Part shown: piece after piece, positions 24,275 through 35,754 of the stretch
Layout of the letters: each line of letters starts with the position of its first letter
Position numbering within the stretch: the first letter of the stretch is position 1
Source of the DNA: Polytrichum commune
Taxonomy: Eukaryota; Streptophyta; Polytrichopsida; Polytrichales; Polytrichaceae
Direction of reading: 5' to 3'
DNA: 64,000 nucleotides
NCBI GenBank assembly: GCA_950295325.1
Contig: OX485806.1
Location: 34,100,001-34,164,000, forward strand
The notes under the pieces: model-generated
Databases searched by the model: none
What the model was told of the DNA's origin: nothing
What the model saw: only the letters and a program-made list of their open reading frames with translations
Translations under genes and position numbers: made by a program

Positions 24275-25417
24275 AGTCCGTATGCAACTGCAAGGATTTG
24301 GAGACATCTGGACGTTGAAGCACTAGAGCCGCATCCAATCTCTGCTTCAATGTCTCAAATGCTTGCTGCTGCTCACGACCCCAAATCCATGGTTGGTCTT
24401 TGCTCGTGAGAATGGTAAGAGCCTTGGCAATCAAACTAAAGTTCTTGATGAATCGACCGTAGTAATTCGCCAAGCCCAAGAAAACACGAAGTCTCTGTAC
24501 ATTGACTAGTGTCGGGATCTTCTCCAAAACGTCTACCTTAGCTTGCTGCATTCCAAGACCTTTTGGAATAATCATATGACCTAGTTATGCTAGTTAGTCA
24601 TGAAAAAACTTGCACTTCCCATGGTGCAAGCGCAATCCCCACCGCCACAACTGTTTAAAAATGGCTTACAGATGCCTCACATGTTCTTGTGGTGTCTTGC
24701 TAAAGATGATCACGTCATCAACATAACACCGAGCAAAGGGCAAGCCAAAGAGGACTTGGTCCATCACTCTTTGAAACTCAGCAGGTGCATTTTTGAGGCC
24801 AAATGGAAGAAATTTTGAATCGTTAGTTGATCCTTCCCATCCTGATCAACTCCTTAGAATACGGTTTTCACCCAATCTCCCACAAGTAATGGGAGTTGCT
24901 GATAGCTAGATCTCAAGTCCAGGGTGCTGAAGACTCGAGAAAATCTGATGGCATCAAACAACTCCTCCGAGATTGGCATGGAATCCCGATCCGACTTGGT
25001 CTTGCGATTAACTGGACAGTAATCTCCTCACATCCGCTTCTCCATCCAATTGCCAAAGATATCATTCTTCGATGGCATAACCGTAGTACAAACATATTCC
25101 CTATTCAAGAGTTTGATAAGCCTTGCTACCAAAAGCTCTCAACAACGAGTTTGGACACCAATCCTCTCAGGAACATTAAACTTGTAAGGTCTCCGAAAAA
25201 TAAGATGGTGATTCTCTAGTTGAATGTGGATGGGTTTTCCTTTATAGCCTTCAAGATCTTGAAGATTAAAAGCAAAACACCTATAGTACGAGCGAATGAA
25301 CGCTCGTACCTTCCATGCCTCAATACCAGTGAGATGAGGGCCTAATTCCAATGGCCAATCATCAAACTTTGTTGTTCCCCTCTCTACCAAAGGGGAACTA
25401 CCTGATGCTGGCACCAA
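24275..25417 (-). pseudogene. Reverse transcriptase domain, interrupted
   Basis: Segments in order: the pre-RT part WPLELGPHLTG and KGKPIHIQLE; NRKTKSDRDSMP; FSTLDLRSSYQQLPL; LPFGLKNAPAEFQRVM; ARCYVDDVIIFS with the catalytic YVDD at 24725-24714; LGLANYYGRFIKNFS. These are the conserved RT blocks of Ty3/gypsy pol. The first half is in the methyltransferase frame. A frameshift lies near 24820, before LPFGLKN. Several stops occur, including TGA 25139, TAA after KTVF and TAG after EHVRHL. Confidence 0.85.
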
Positions 25418-25689
25418 CTCTAACTGCTACTGAGAGGAGGGGCATTAACCATGCCCCAACCTCAGTTCCACCAATAGAATCTGGCCTATCTTCATCACCA
25501 ACAATATGTGATGATGAAGCCAACACCGGAGGCAAAGAAGCCAAAGCAGTATAAACCCATTGAGCTCAAAGCTCCTTCATTACATGCTGTTGGAATCGAG
25601 AAATTCGCTCGGCTTCTCCAACCATGACCTCAATTTCTTCTTCCATGGATGTGGACCGTTGTGCCCCCTGACCAGAGTCCTCTGTCCCA

Positions 25690-26720
25690 GAGACAACAAC
25701 TAGTCACCATAATGCCGTTGCAATGCAAGGCATAAACCAACAGTCCACATCATGATATTAAGATTCATGGCTTGGCCCAACATGAAGCATCATTGGCCCT
25801 CAAATAGGCTAAAAATTGTTGTGATGCTCATGCGGGATTCCATAGCACGTTCCCGTTTGTCAGCCAATGGTTTGGTATGGCTTCTGGTGTGATCATCCCA
25901 CACCATGCCAGGCCCCCGATTGCGGAATGCGAATAACTGTGGGAAAGTCATAAAGGTGGGGAAGGCCCTCCGTGGTGCCCCCACTTTGTTGACCAATGCC
26001 AACGGGGGTAAATCCTCTCGAACAATTGGCAAAGAGATCCGGTGTGGATCCAAGATGCCATCTACCTTTTGATCAAAAGGTGGAGGCACTGCAAAAAATG
26101 TTGCAGCTAAAGTGGATGGAGGTGCGAGGTTGGTCCAAAGCCATTAAGGCCGGTGGGAATAAGAACCAAGGCCCGCGACATCCACAAAAATGGGATCACC
26201 AAGGTGTTGACAAAAATAATGTTTGCTTTCCAATACCTTGTCCCGAGAATCTCCCAACATAGGTATATTCTCGAATATGTACCATGGGGGGGAAGGTTGG
26301 TGGGCATACCACCACTACATGAGCCAGATGAGGTCCCCATAAAGATTAGATCTGGGATCCTCCAACCCTCGGCCTGCTCCAGTACGTGAACGGCCCTAGC
26401 ATGGCCATCCTGCTATCACCAAATCCACGAGACCCAACCTTCGTAAGTTTGCCTCACTGATAAGTGTAACATTACAGGAGAGACGTGCAAAACACCCACG
26501 AATGGCAGTTGGATCCAACTGCTATGGGCACAACACCATCAACTGGTGGATATGATGATGAATCACACAAGTGGCCATTTGACTGTCATTCACATAGACA
26601 TATCAGTAAACCATGAGACCAACCTCCAACATGGCCGCCAGTCTTGTCCCAATGCCCCCAAATAATTCCACCAAAGTGATCCCCTCGTATGGCGGACGCC
26701 ATGAAATAGTATGTGCCAAC
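25690..26720 (-). pseudogene. Cytosine-5 DNA methyltransferase domain inside pol
   Basis: Conserved C5-methyltransferase motifs appear in order in one frame: motif I (LVELFGGIG, FGGIG codons 26662-26648, SAM binding), a YVYVND segment (motif II), LVDLVIAGWPC (motif IV; catalytic Cys codon 26401-26399) followed by GRSRTGAGRGLEDPRS, FENI (motif VI, 26272-26264), VDVAGLGSYSHRP then WLWTNL (motif VIII), KRERAM (motif IX-like) and LGQAMNLN (motif X, 25780-25766). The order I to X is not permuted, unlike plant DRM. The VIII region resembles DNMT3 more than CMT or MET1. Stops lie at 26605, 26524, 26398, 26317, 26146 and 25792. The TAG at 26398 follows PC, where the family has Gln (PCQ), a simple CAG-to-TAG change. 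The domain transfers methyl groups to cytosine C5; here it would have travelled with the element. Confidence 0.85.
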
Positions 26721-26785
26721 GCCGATGAGGAATCATGTATGACTGGTGTTGTAGAACCGAAGGAGAGGACAACGTCCTCACACCT

Positions 26786-27697
26786 TCAGAATAGGTCGGC
26801 GGAATCGCACCAGGAAGGACGACAATCCTTGGGATGGCACACCAATGTACCCTTATGTGCCATCTCCCATATGGTTTCAGCACTCCCTATGAATGCCAAT
26901 AACTCCTTTAATAATGCGGAATCATAAGGCAATGTATCCACAATAACACCACATCCAAAAACCATTGATAATGGTGCTATGGTCGCAGCCGCCACGAATA
27001 CCACAGAAATAAGTTCCCTATGGCCGTCTCCAGCCGACCAGCCTGGTCGGATCCAAGCCTCCTCAGTCTTGTTGTCCAAACCAAAACCAAGGGGGTAGAG
27101 TGCTTGCTGGCCAACTAGAATATCATAGTTGGTTGCATTTGTCACTGCACACCGGAGAAGAAGAGGTGCAGGTGGATCTCCAAGCGTCACGCGGCAGTTA
27201 AGCTGCAGTGGCTCCCAAATGTAACCAGTGGTCCGCTCCACGTGGCCAATAGAGGTGATGATGATAAATGAATAAGGAGCCATGTCATCGGCCATCAAAT
27301 GTAATTTCCGAACAAGCCATTTGCCGATCATAACTGGTTGTGCCCCCAAATCCATCATCATACACTGCAGTGCAACCCGAATAGGATTGCCTCCACCTCG
27401 ACTGACCGCCAAAATGCCAGTATTATTCACCATACGCATGACGTCGGGTCGAATGCCGCAGCGCTTGCAAGCAGGCCTAGCAGCTACATCGGACAAATAA
27501 GCTGCTTCCGTGAATTTTGGTGAGTCATAAGATGTGGTCAGTCCCTTGTTATCTAAGGTGTGTGTATCATAAGACGCAATGGCCTCCGCCGTAAACCTCA
27601 TTTGTTGTTTGGCTATTTCCTCATGATCCTCAGTGGCGGGGAGGTTTGCGGTGGCTTGAGCCACAGTGAGAGAAGACAAGGATGCCTTGCCTTCCAA
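26786..27697 (-). pseudogene. Retropepsin-like aspartic protease segment
   Basis: This 303-codon open segment contains MMMDLGAQPVMIGK at about 27330-27360, in the position of the D-S/T-G-A active site of retroviral-type proteases, and further on NATNYDILVGQQALYPLG, the usual second half of the fold. The Ser/Thr after the catalytic Asp is Leu here (TTG), one C-to-T step from TCG, so the enzyme was probably inactivated. A TGA at 26786-26788 separates it from the methyltransferase, which continues in the same frame. Confidence 0.7.
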
Positions 27698-28017
27698 AAT
27701 CCTACATTCTAGGTGAAAAACCTTAGCCAGTTAGATGCCGGATGACGATCATTCTATGGCTATAAACAAAGGTGTGTGCAACACCTTGGATACCAATGTC
27801 TGCACCATGTCGGTCGCCGGATTTGAAGCCTCTATACTTGAATTTTGGCCACTGATAGATTAGATAGCATCTGCTAATCCAAAAGACAATGGCAGACGTG
27901 CTTGACCAATATGATCCGCGGAACCATTGTCCCGAGAACATAAGGTCACCACAAGCTCTCATGTGATCGAAGATGTGGCTCGTGACACAGATTGAGCACG
28001 TGTGATAGCTACCAAAC

Positions 28018-28443
28018 TCACCACCTCCCCCGAAGCCCCAAATATATAGTAATTGGGAGTCGACAAACTAGCCTCAGTTCCGAATGAAGCTGGTGATTCC
28101 AACATTTGGCTAGATGATACCAAATTTTTGAAAACATCTTCTCTAAGGTGCCAAGCTTTGCCTCCAACGTTTTTCCCCATTCGAAAGAATGGCATTTTTC
28201 TGGATGGAGAGCAAAGCAATTTTCCACTGTGTGATTGTTCCGCCCACAGTGGGAACACTTTAATTGCTTTGGTAAATATTTACTAGCCTTCTTCATTGAA
28301 TTGTCAGCATAAACAATTGGCTTGCGCTTCGGATGATTCACGGCTTGAGCCTGTCTTTGCTTCAAAGGACAATCCTTCTTAAAGTGGTCCGACTGCCCAC
28401 AAGACCAACAATATAAGGTTTTGTCCTCCTCCACCTCTGCCAA
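28018..28443 (-). pseudogene. Gag nucleocapsid segment with two CCHC zinc knuckles
   Basis: Two motifs with exact C-X2-C-X4-H-X4-C spacing are visible: CWSCGQSDHFKKDC and CSHCGRNNHTVENC, about 37 residues apart. Such knuckles bind the element's RNA during packaging. The frame differs from that of the preceding gag segment (frameshift near 28450) and from that of the protease segment that follows. Confidence 0.8.
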
Positions 28444-28468
28444 TCCTTGCAGTCATGACCGAAGTCTT

Positions 28469-29122
28469 TCAGGATTCGCTAAAACTCATTAGCAAGGATA
28501 CTAAGTCAATGATATCGTGCTGATACAAAGCACGATCACACTCCTTCACAACGGTGAATGCCTCTACAAATGTCGCCCGCCCACCATAATTCATGATGAT
28601 CCTGGACAGCGCTAAGTCAACAAGGTGTTTATCAATCTTTGATAAAAATACCTTCACCAATTGGCTCACCATGAAAATACCTCTAGATTCTCTGGCAAAC
28701 TCGCAAACTCGCAACCTCGTGTACAAGGTATAAGGTGTGTCATTTGTCTCATATCTGAAATCTGAAATCCGTTGCATTTGATCCCGATGAAAACCTTCAT
28801 ATTCTTCTTCCAAATGTAAATGGAATTCATGCAGAGGATCAAAATTTGGCGGAGCTTCTAAAGAAGCGAATGCCACCTGGGTAGTCTAGGCATAACAAAG
28901 GAATGAGAAGATTGGGCTTGACATACCCGCGAATGCGGAAATAAGAATTTTTTCCTTAGGTTCACTAGGGAAGGTTCTTTCCACATATACTATAAACACA
29001 CCATCCACTTGCTCCGTCTTCACCACAAGAGCGGCCAATGAATTGGGAGATATGCTCTCCTTCAATGCGGAAACCAACTTCACCCGAATCTCCCAATACC
29101 GCTTTACCTGGTGTAGCTCCAT
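28469..29122 (-). pseudogene. gag: Retrotransposon gag (capsid region), interrupted
   Basis: ATG at 29122 opens a frame of 78 codons that meets TAG at 28886-28888 and then continues in the same frame to 28469. The protein is helical and charged, with a DTPYTLYTRLRVCEF stretch typical of the end of the gag capsid domain in plant Ty3/gypsy elements. It would build the virus-like particle. It leads, after a frameshift near 28450, into the zinc-knuckle segment. Identification rests mainly on its position just before the knuckles. Confidence 0.6.
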
Positions 29123-32100
29123 CTAATGAGCAATTCTTCATTACTCATAAGTCTGGAGTGTTTCGTGCTCCAAATGTTAAGGCAAAAGCTTGAACACATA
29201 TCAATTATTAAAACTGGTATGACGTTGGCGCTTCTCCCGCATCCATGTCTTAAACCGAATTTTTCAGTCTTGCAGGGAAATAGTCTTTACTCGACCGGAA
29301 AACCGGTCCCGGATACCTTCTTGTATCTCTTCCTCTATATCGTCAAATATTCTCATCCCAAGAATATGAGACCGAATGGAAGTCTCACATATTGAATTAG
29401 GCTGAAAAACCTCATCGGATGCTATCACTGGTTTAACATTTGAGAGGGCAAAGGATCAACTTTACGATGTCCCTGAAGATGGAGAACGATAATATTGGCT
29501 TTGAATTGTAATTATAAATTCATAACAGGTTTGATCACCGGAGCCAATAACCCAAACTAATATGGTGTCAAGGTAAAAGATTAAAATGTAGAAGACAACC
29601 TACACCTGCAACCACCACCAACATTATGGTCTACTGGTCATCAATCCAACCTCATCATAAAAGAATACAAGCACTACCCACTTGATGCATATACAAGGTT
29701 TTTATCAGTCATTACTCTGACCTTACCCCCACGATACCTTATCACCAACTGGTACAATTTTAAATGGGACAATGTTAGCAACGTCCAGCAATACAACCCG
29801 CCACGGGAGAAGGTACTACAACGAAATACGGAAAACAATGCAAATGCAACACTGGATCATTTTTGTCAAAAATTAATTAAACAAAAATTTAAATTGACCG
29901 CGTACAACCGGTACTAGCCTGCGGTTGATGATCAAACGTGAGATACCATTATTGCCGTGAAAATGAATTGGCATATAAGCACATCTCTCATCTTCCCACT
30001 ACAACATAAAAACTTCTTCTCATAATAATTCCTGGAATATGTGTTGCTAAACATACTTCGACCTTAATAATTATGTTTTTAAGTCGAATGATGATTTCAT
30101 GTGCCAAACAAGCTTGCCAGCAAACAAATGATAAGAAATTCCGTGGGCAATTCAATAATTCATCACCAAAATTCACCTTGATGTGTCATTCACAAGCAAG
30201 CATTCTTCTTCTTGTTGCTCCGCAAATCCGCGGTATTCTTCTCTCCGACACTCCGCAACTTCATCACTCTTTGTCCTCACACCTTCCCTTGCGTATTATA
30301 TCTCAAGAATAAAGAAGAAAAAAATGAAGGATTATTGTCAAGTGAGAAGGAAGAGAATCAAACCCTTGGATGAGCTCTAATTCTCACTTTAAATGTACAT
30401 AATGAGTCAAGTTATCTCTCACTCCACCACAGAAGAATCCACGAGTGTAAGTAGGGGGAGAAGAACTCAAGATTTATTGCAAAAACATGCAATCTTCATC
30501 TTACATAAGCTCTCTTCACATACTTACTCACAAGGCTTGATTTAGCAAGAATGCCAAGCCAAGGAAGAGGCTCCTCACTTAGGAGCATCTCTCTAACTTC
30601 TAAGATTCATCCATCCAAATCTAAATGGATGAAATCCCACGGATAAGGTACGGCTGCCAACGCCACATACTGTAACAACTAGGAAGCCAACTAGGATGCC
30701 AACTAAGCCCTCAACGCATTCTGGTTGAAAGCTTAAAGCAGGAAAGACCATGAAGAGACTAACAACTAAGGTCCTAGCAACGATAAGTAGGAAAGGGCGA
30801 GAATCCTAGTTAACAAATAGTGTAGCCACAAAGCATCTTCATGCACCTATCATGCACAATTCTAGAGTAAGAACTAAGCAAACATCATGCAAACCAAAAT
30901 AAAAGCCTCGACCTAGGGTATGGTTTCCTTGAAGAGAAGATATTGTAGAGGGCTCTCTATTTCAACACAAAACAATCATTTCCCCCTCAAAATTTGCCTT
31001 GTGTCATGTTCACATTTGCTAATTCCCACTTGTATTCCACATGGATACCACATTCCAGTCCAGATAAAGATGAAATAGAGAGCCCTTTATGGTAGCTTAG
31101 ACCTTTGAATGAAGGGGGAGCCTTTCCTCCCCAACAACTTCAGTTGGTATACACAAATTCATCCAATAACATTAAATGCTCTAAGATGTGCGTTATTACC
31201 CATGCATTTTCATCCACAATATGCGGGTCTTTCATATAAGAACTCTATGTTACCTTTTGTTATATTTGATCCTTTCCCAAACTAACTTGAAACTAACCGC
31301 ATCCTCTTGGTGTCCCATGAGTATCCAATCCTTTGTCACTTATAATTTTTCTCTAACATTCACCTTTTGGAAAAATCCCATGTTGTCTAAAATTCATGAT
31401 ATCACATGTACCAAAAGCTATGGCAAGCTTGGTATTATCATAAAATGTACCTCAAATCATTTGAGTGAACTCTATGTTTTGTTTAATTTTCTTTTTCACC
31501 TTTTCTCACATAGCTTTCTAATTGGACGAGGTGCTTGGGTGCTTGGAAGCACAGCCCCAAGAATTCACTGTGCAAAAATTATAAAAGCACGTGTGATAAA
31601 ATACAGGGTATTTTATATTCTTCGGAGGTAAAAAGTAACAAAAACTTTGTAGTGCCATAGTGTTGAATCAATTCGTTCAAGAGTATCATAAAAAATGTAT
31701 GTATCTAAAATACTTAAGAGTCTATTATTATCTATATCATACAGTACCCCACACACAAGGTAAAGAAAAAAATTGTTTAGGATAAGTTGTTTATTAGCTC
31801 ATAATGCTTTGTAGATGGATGAAATATTGAACTACTAGTTGAAAGGATGGATGAAAGTACATTGAGTTCCAACCTTTTCTAATTGTCTTACAAGTCAAGT
31901 TTCTTTCAATGTCATGTCCATCTCTTGACATTGCATGTTACTATTGAAAGGGGGCAGGGGTGTTGTACCTTTGACAAGGAGAAAAACAACTACAAGTAGT
32001 ACAACCCCACATAGAATACCCTACCAAAACATTCATAATTAAAAACTAAGGTTAATTTTATAAACACAATTTTTTTATCTATATTACATAAAATAAAAAT

Positions 32101-32256
32101 AAAAGTAACATCGGGGTTTTTTTGTACACTGACGTGAATGGGAGCCCGTTCCTCCATACTGTGTTCATGTTTGACCAAGCATCACCGTACGGGTACTTCC
32201 TTCCTCTCGGAAGGTGGGCTCCTTGAGCTTTTAAGACTGGGCGTTGCACTTATCAT
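29123..32256. other. Intergenic, no gene recognised
   Basis: This stretch should contain the retroelement's 5' leader and LTR, but no direct repeat with 22500-23048 was recognised. A weak PBS-like word (TGGTATC on the minus strand near 29948) is not convincing. A short MITE lies at 30949-31086. Small frames such as 31188-31631 (147 codons) show no family motif. Confidence 0.5.
30949..31086. mobile_element. Short MITE, copy 1
   Basis: The ends AGGGCTCTCTATTTCA and TGAAATAGAGAGCCCT are perfect inverted repeats. The 138-bp interior contains ACATTTGCTAA and TCCACATGGATACCACATTC. A related copy with the same interior words lies at about 41177-41315. The target duplication is unclear. Confidence 0.75.
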
Positions 32257-32780
32257 CTAGAGGGGATTAATAGGGGGTTGTTTGTTTTCTAGCTTCCTTT
32301 TGTTTAATATTAGGTATGTGAGGTATTTAATGGCAATTTGGTGTAAGTGTTTCATAAGTGTTTTCATCTCATTTTTGGGTATTTTAAGTTTTTCTAGGTC
32401 TTCAAGTGGTTGTTTGTGGATAGCTCCTCTAACACATGTTGTGATGGTGACGAGGGGGTTGACTTGCCAGCCGACTGCTTTAAGTGTTTGTATGAGTGGG
32501 TTGTATTTGATGGTTTTTTCACTAGTATGCGCGGTATTTGGGAATCTGTCGTGGCAGTATGTGAATTCAATGAACTGTATGGCATTTGACAAGGTTGGTG
32601 TTAGGGGGGGTTGTCTGTTTGTGGGAGCACCTAGGACACATAGTATATCTAGTCTAAGTCTGGCTAGGCATATGCATGGTGAGGCAGGGCATGTGCATTT
32701 GAGTAGCCATTGTGAGATTGTATTGTCTTGTGGTCTAGAGTTTTGGCTGCACGCACTATCTATATTACATAACTAAAGGG
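32257..32780 (-). mobile_element. Non-LTR retrotransposon 3' fragment (restriction-like endonuclease end)
   Basis: The frame 32592-32257 (111 codons) reads IQFIEFTYCHDRFP, EKTIKYNPLI, GWQVNPLVTITTCVRGAI and ends YLTYLILNKRKLENKQ. This pattern, an Asp/Glu-containing E-x-T-Y strand followed by an E-K-x-x-K-Y helix and a G-W strand, resembles the restriction-like endonuclease tail of R2/NeSL-type non-LTR retrotransposons. In an adjacent part (to about 32780) LLKCTCPASPC and LDILCVLGAP belong to the same protein. The reverse transcriptase is absent, so this is a 5'-truncated insertion. The family assignment is from memory of the fold. Confidence 0.5.
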
Positions 32781-33424
32781 TAGCTTAAAACCTCAAAACC
32801 TACCTTAATAAACCCCCTCCCCTCCCCCCACTTAAATAACCCACTATCACATGTGATTCGTCAAAAACACATGGACTAAACTCCTCGAGAAACATAATAA
32901 GTCACATGTGACAAACCTCTCACAAAAGAATTAGAAAACCCCATTGTTCACTATAGATGAACGTCCTTGTGTGGATTGGTTTAGGGTGGTTTTTAAAGAG
33001 GACAAAATTGGTGTCAAAGGAGCTTAGCTTGTGGGTCTAGGGCTCCCTCTTGCTCCCTAGAGAATGGCAAGTTGGTCAGCCATGACGTGAGCGTCGAGTC
33101 CCCGTCGCGAGGCCTATTGGGCTCGCCTTTTTAGAAGTGGACTCTTGATGCGTCTTTCATATAGTCCGACAACTAGCGCGGCGCGAGCCGTTGCGAGCCC
33201 GGCTGCACATGCGACCGACCCCTCGTTCGAAAAAATCCCCCTCGTTCACCACTTCCATTGGCGTCGCGGTGCGCTGCTGCATCGTAGGGTGGTCTCGCAC
33301 AGAGACACAAAAAAAAAAACTGCGTCAAAGGCCCTGGGTGTCGGTCCCGTTTGCGCTCCCTGGAGAATTGCGAGGCGGAGGTAAGCACTGGCGGGAGCGC
33401 CGAGGTGCCCGTTGGGCTTCACTT

Positions 33425-33620
33425 TCACGCCATTCTTGCATTTGGTACAGACTCGCACGCTCACACATGCACACAAGCTGATGGCACCACTAAATTCTCA
33501 CGTTGTTCTTGCATTGGGTGCAGACGCGGTCTCTCACATGCACACAAGCTGATGCGACCGCTAAATTCTCACGCTGTTCTTGCGTTCGGTGCAGATGCTC
33601 TCTCTCTCTCTCTCTCTACA
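33425..33620. repeat. 72-bp tandem repeat plus CT microsatellite
   Basis: TTCTTGCATT or TTCTTGCGTT followed by CAGACGC-like and CACACAAGCTGATG words recurs at 33433, 33506 and 33577, a unit of 71-73 bp in nearly three copies. The last copy runs into a CT repeat of about 20 bases (33600-33619). Confidence 0.8.
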
Positions 33621-33987
33621 AGTTGATGTAATCGAAAAAAAACAGCAGCGGCAGCAGCAGGAGGCTACTGCTTGCGGAATGGAAATAGGGCTCGGGGAAA
33701 CACTGCACCTCAACAAGGGATCATTCTGTTGAAGATTCAGATGAGGTTTATCTCACTGTTTCAAGTATCTAAACAAAATCGCTGACATATATCCAAGTGC
33801 GGTAACAGTAAGTTGTCTCTCTACAGCCTAGGCGATGTGATTGAAAAGAATTGCTCTGTTGGTGCACTCCCTTTGAAGTTCACACCAAAATTGAACTCCT
33901 GGCTAAAATTGGCTGAACTCAGTTCACAAAAGTCGTTGCGTACGTTCAACTGATTTGAATACGTCGTTCAAGCTCATCCAGACAAAA

Positions 33988-34490
33988 GGGGGCACTTTAC
34001 ACGAGAGCTTGAGGGCCCGCGACACCATCGACTTTTAAAATCTCTCATTGGTGGAAAACTTCGAGCCTGTCCCACTTCACTTTGCGCTAGAGGTTGAGGG
34101 CCTATTACGGATCAAGTTTGGTTGGATGGATGGATGGATGAATGAACAAACCTATATGGAGTCCTACATGGCATGCAATGCATCATATTGTTTTCATTGT
34201 TGAGGAGGTGGGTTTAATAACAAACTGGAGACCATGATACCCCATGGTCAAAATTTGACAACCCTTGACTCACCATTACTTATCATGTTGAAGGGCCCCC
34301 ACAAGAGGAGTCGGATTGTAATGAATTTGCATCTGGTTGAGAGCCGGTTGTTTATGTCTTTATGTTACGTTTGGAGGCCCGTGATCACACAAAATTTAAT
34401 TTTCATTTTTATGTGGTACAACCTTCGGATGAGTTTCAATGGCCCTCACAATCTCATGGTCACGGCCTTTGGCCATAAGAGCAACCCCAC
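33988..34490. mobile_element. Diverged MITE, family of 6443-6945
   Basis: It starts GGGGGCACTTTACACGAGAG and includes GAGGGCCCGCGACACC, CTCATTGGTGGAAAA, TCCTACATGGCATG and CTCACAATCTCATGGTCACG, all matched in the same order in the 6443-6945 element. The right terminus is degraded and no TTA duplication is seen. Confidence 0.6.
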
Positions 34491-34603
34491 TCCCATTGTC
34501 CTTGGACCTCTCAACAACCTTTTTGATTCCACAATCATGTTCTAGAAGAAAAATGAAAGTCTAGCTAGGGGCACACGTGCACAATGCATAGTTACTTTGA
34601 TAT

Positions 34604-35754
34604 TGTCCGGGAAGATTTTTGGGCATAATCGATCAAAATCCTAGTGTTTCCAAGTCCAACATGTTACATGTTGTGATCTTTCAATTCTTCTTTATTACGT
34701 TGAGGTATATTCCATAGACTCTTCCAAAATGATTGGTAATTATCCTCAAGTCTTGAACTTCAACCAGTTATTTCTCACACTCAACCAGTTCATTTGTAAC
34801 TAGCGATCGGTTCTCCCCATTCATTGCTCACAACCTTAACATTCGCTTGTGGTGCTTGCAACGCCCAAGACAACAATGAGGAGGGTTGCATCCTAAGGCA
34901 TGCGTGTGTTATTTGATTCATTTCTCATGTTCTCCAACTTCTACCGATTAGAGTTACATTAAAAAACTCCTGTTGCATTAACCAATCTAAAATGAAACAT
35001 ATCCAAAAACCATATTGACATCAGACCTCCCTGAAACTAGTTATGCTTATTGGAAGTGCATGTTTGTTGATTTTTTAACCGGAGACATAGGTCCCTCCCA
35101 ATTGTGCTCACTATTGAATGTAAAGAGGTTGATAATTTTTGAAGACATAGTCCAATCTCTTTTAATTATGTGTGTTTATGATGTTTGTTATTTGATCCTC
35201 ACCAAACCACGTACCAATCAAACATAGGGGTCCAAATAAGAAAACGAGCCACTTACAACCATCTACCTTACATCCAACGAGGGCAATTTGTCAGGGGCCC
35301 AGTGTTGTCGCAAAGCCCCAAGCCCTTGGGGTCAAGTCTACATTAAGGTCCATTTCCAAGAAACTTAGGGTCCAAAACGCCCCTTACTTTCGGACCCAAG
35401 GCTGGACCCAAACTTGGAATACTAGTTTCCCAAACTAAGTACTTGAGCTAGGATGACTAAATTTGGTGGGAAAGTGATTTTTCCAATCTTGGTATTAGGA
35501 CCCTAGGAGTGTAAAATCCTTGGGACCAACACCATGAATGGGAAGGACCGGCTGCTAGTTACAGGTAGCCGGTTAAGTTTGAGAAATAACAAGCTGAAAT
35601 TCAAAACTTTAGGAAAATCATCAATCATTTTGGAAAACTTCATAGAATATACCCCATTCTAGTAAAGAAAAACTAGAAAGATGTCAACATGTAACTGGAT
35701 GGGCTTGGAAACACTAGGATCTCAACCTATTATACCCAACAACTTCCCTGGACA
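34604..35754. mobile_element. Element with terminal inverted repeats of about 220 bp
   Basis: The left arm (34604 to about 34830) begins TGTCCGGGAAGATTTTTGGG and is matched in inverse by the right arm (about 35525-35754), which ends AACTTCCCTGGACA. Shared phrases include ATCCTAGTGTTTCCAAG and TCCAAAATGATTG with their complements. Arm identity is roughly three quarters. The interior (about 700 bp) has only a 70-codon frame at 35015 with no motif. It may be a non-autonomous Mutator-like or foldback element. No target duplication was recognised. Confidence 0.65.

Larger units (their letters stand above)
23049..29122 (-). mobile_element. Ty3/gypsy-type retrotransposon carrying a DNA methyltransferase and a PHD finger (decayed)
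   Basis: Read on the minus strand the order is gag, two CCHC knuckles, aspartic protease, C5 DNA methyltransferase, reverse transcriptase, RNase H, integrase, PHD finger. RT before RNase H before integrase is the Ty3/gypsy order. From 27697 to about 24850 the protease, methyltransferase and first half of RT are in one frame, interrupted only by stop codons. One frameshift near 24820 precedes the YVDD part, which then stays in one frame into RNase H. Most stops fit CAG, CGA or TGG changed by C-to-T or G-to-A. The integrase core is internally deleted, so the copy cannot be autonomous. LTRs and a primer-binding site were not recognised, so the true ends are unknown. Retrotransposon-borne methyltransferases are known from charophyte algae and dinoflagellates. 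Confidence 0.85.

Noticed and set aside
29940..29952. Possible primer-binding site TGGTATC on the minus strand
   Set aside because: Only 7 of 12 bases match an initiator-tRNA type site and no LTR ending in CA precedes it; direct repeats with the 3' flank were not found.
31188..31631. 147-codon plus-strand frame
   Set aside because: Hydrophobic and Cys/Phe-rich as expected for AT-rich DNA; no motif, no splice context.
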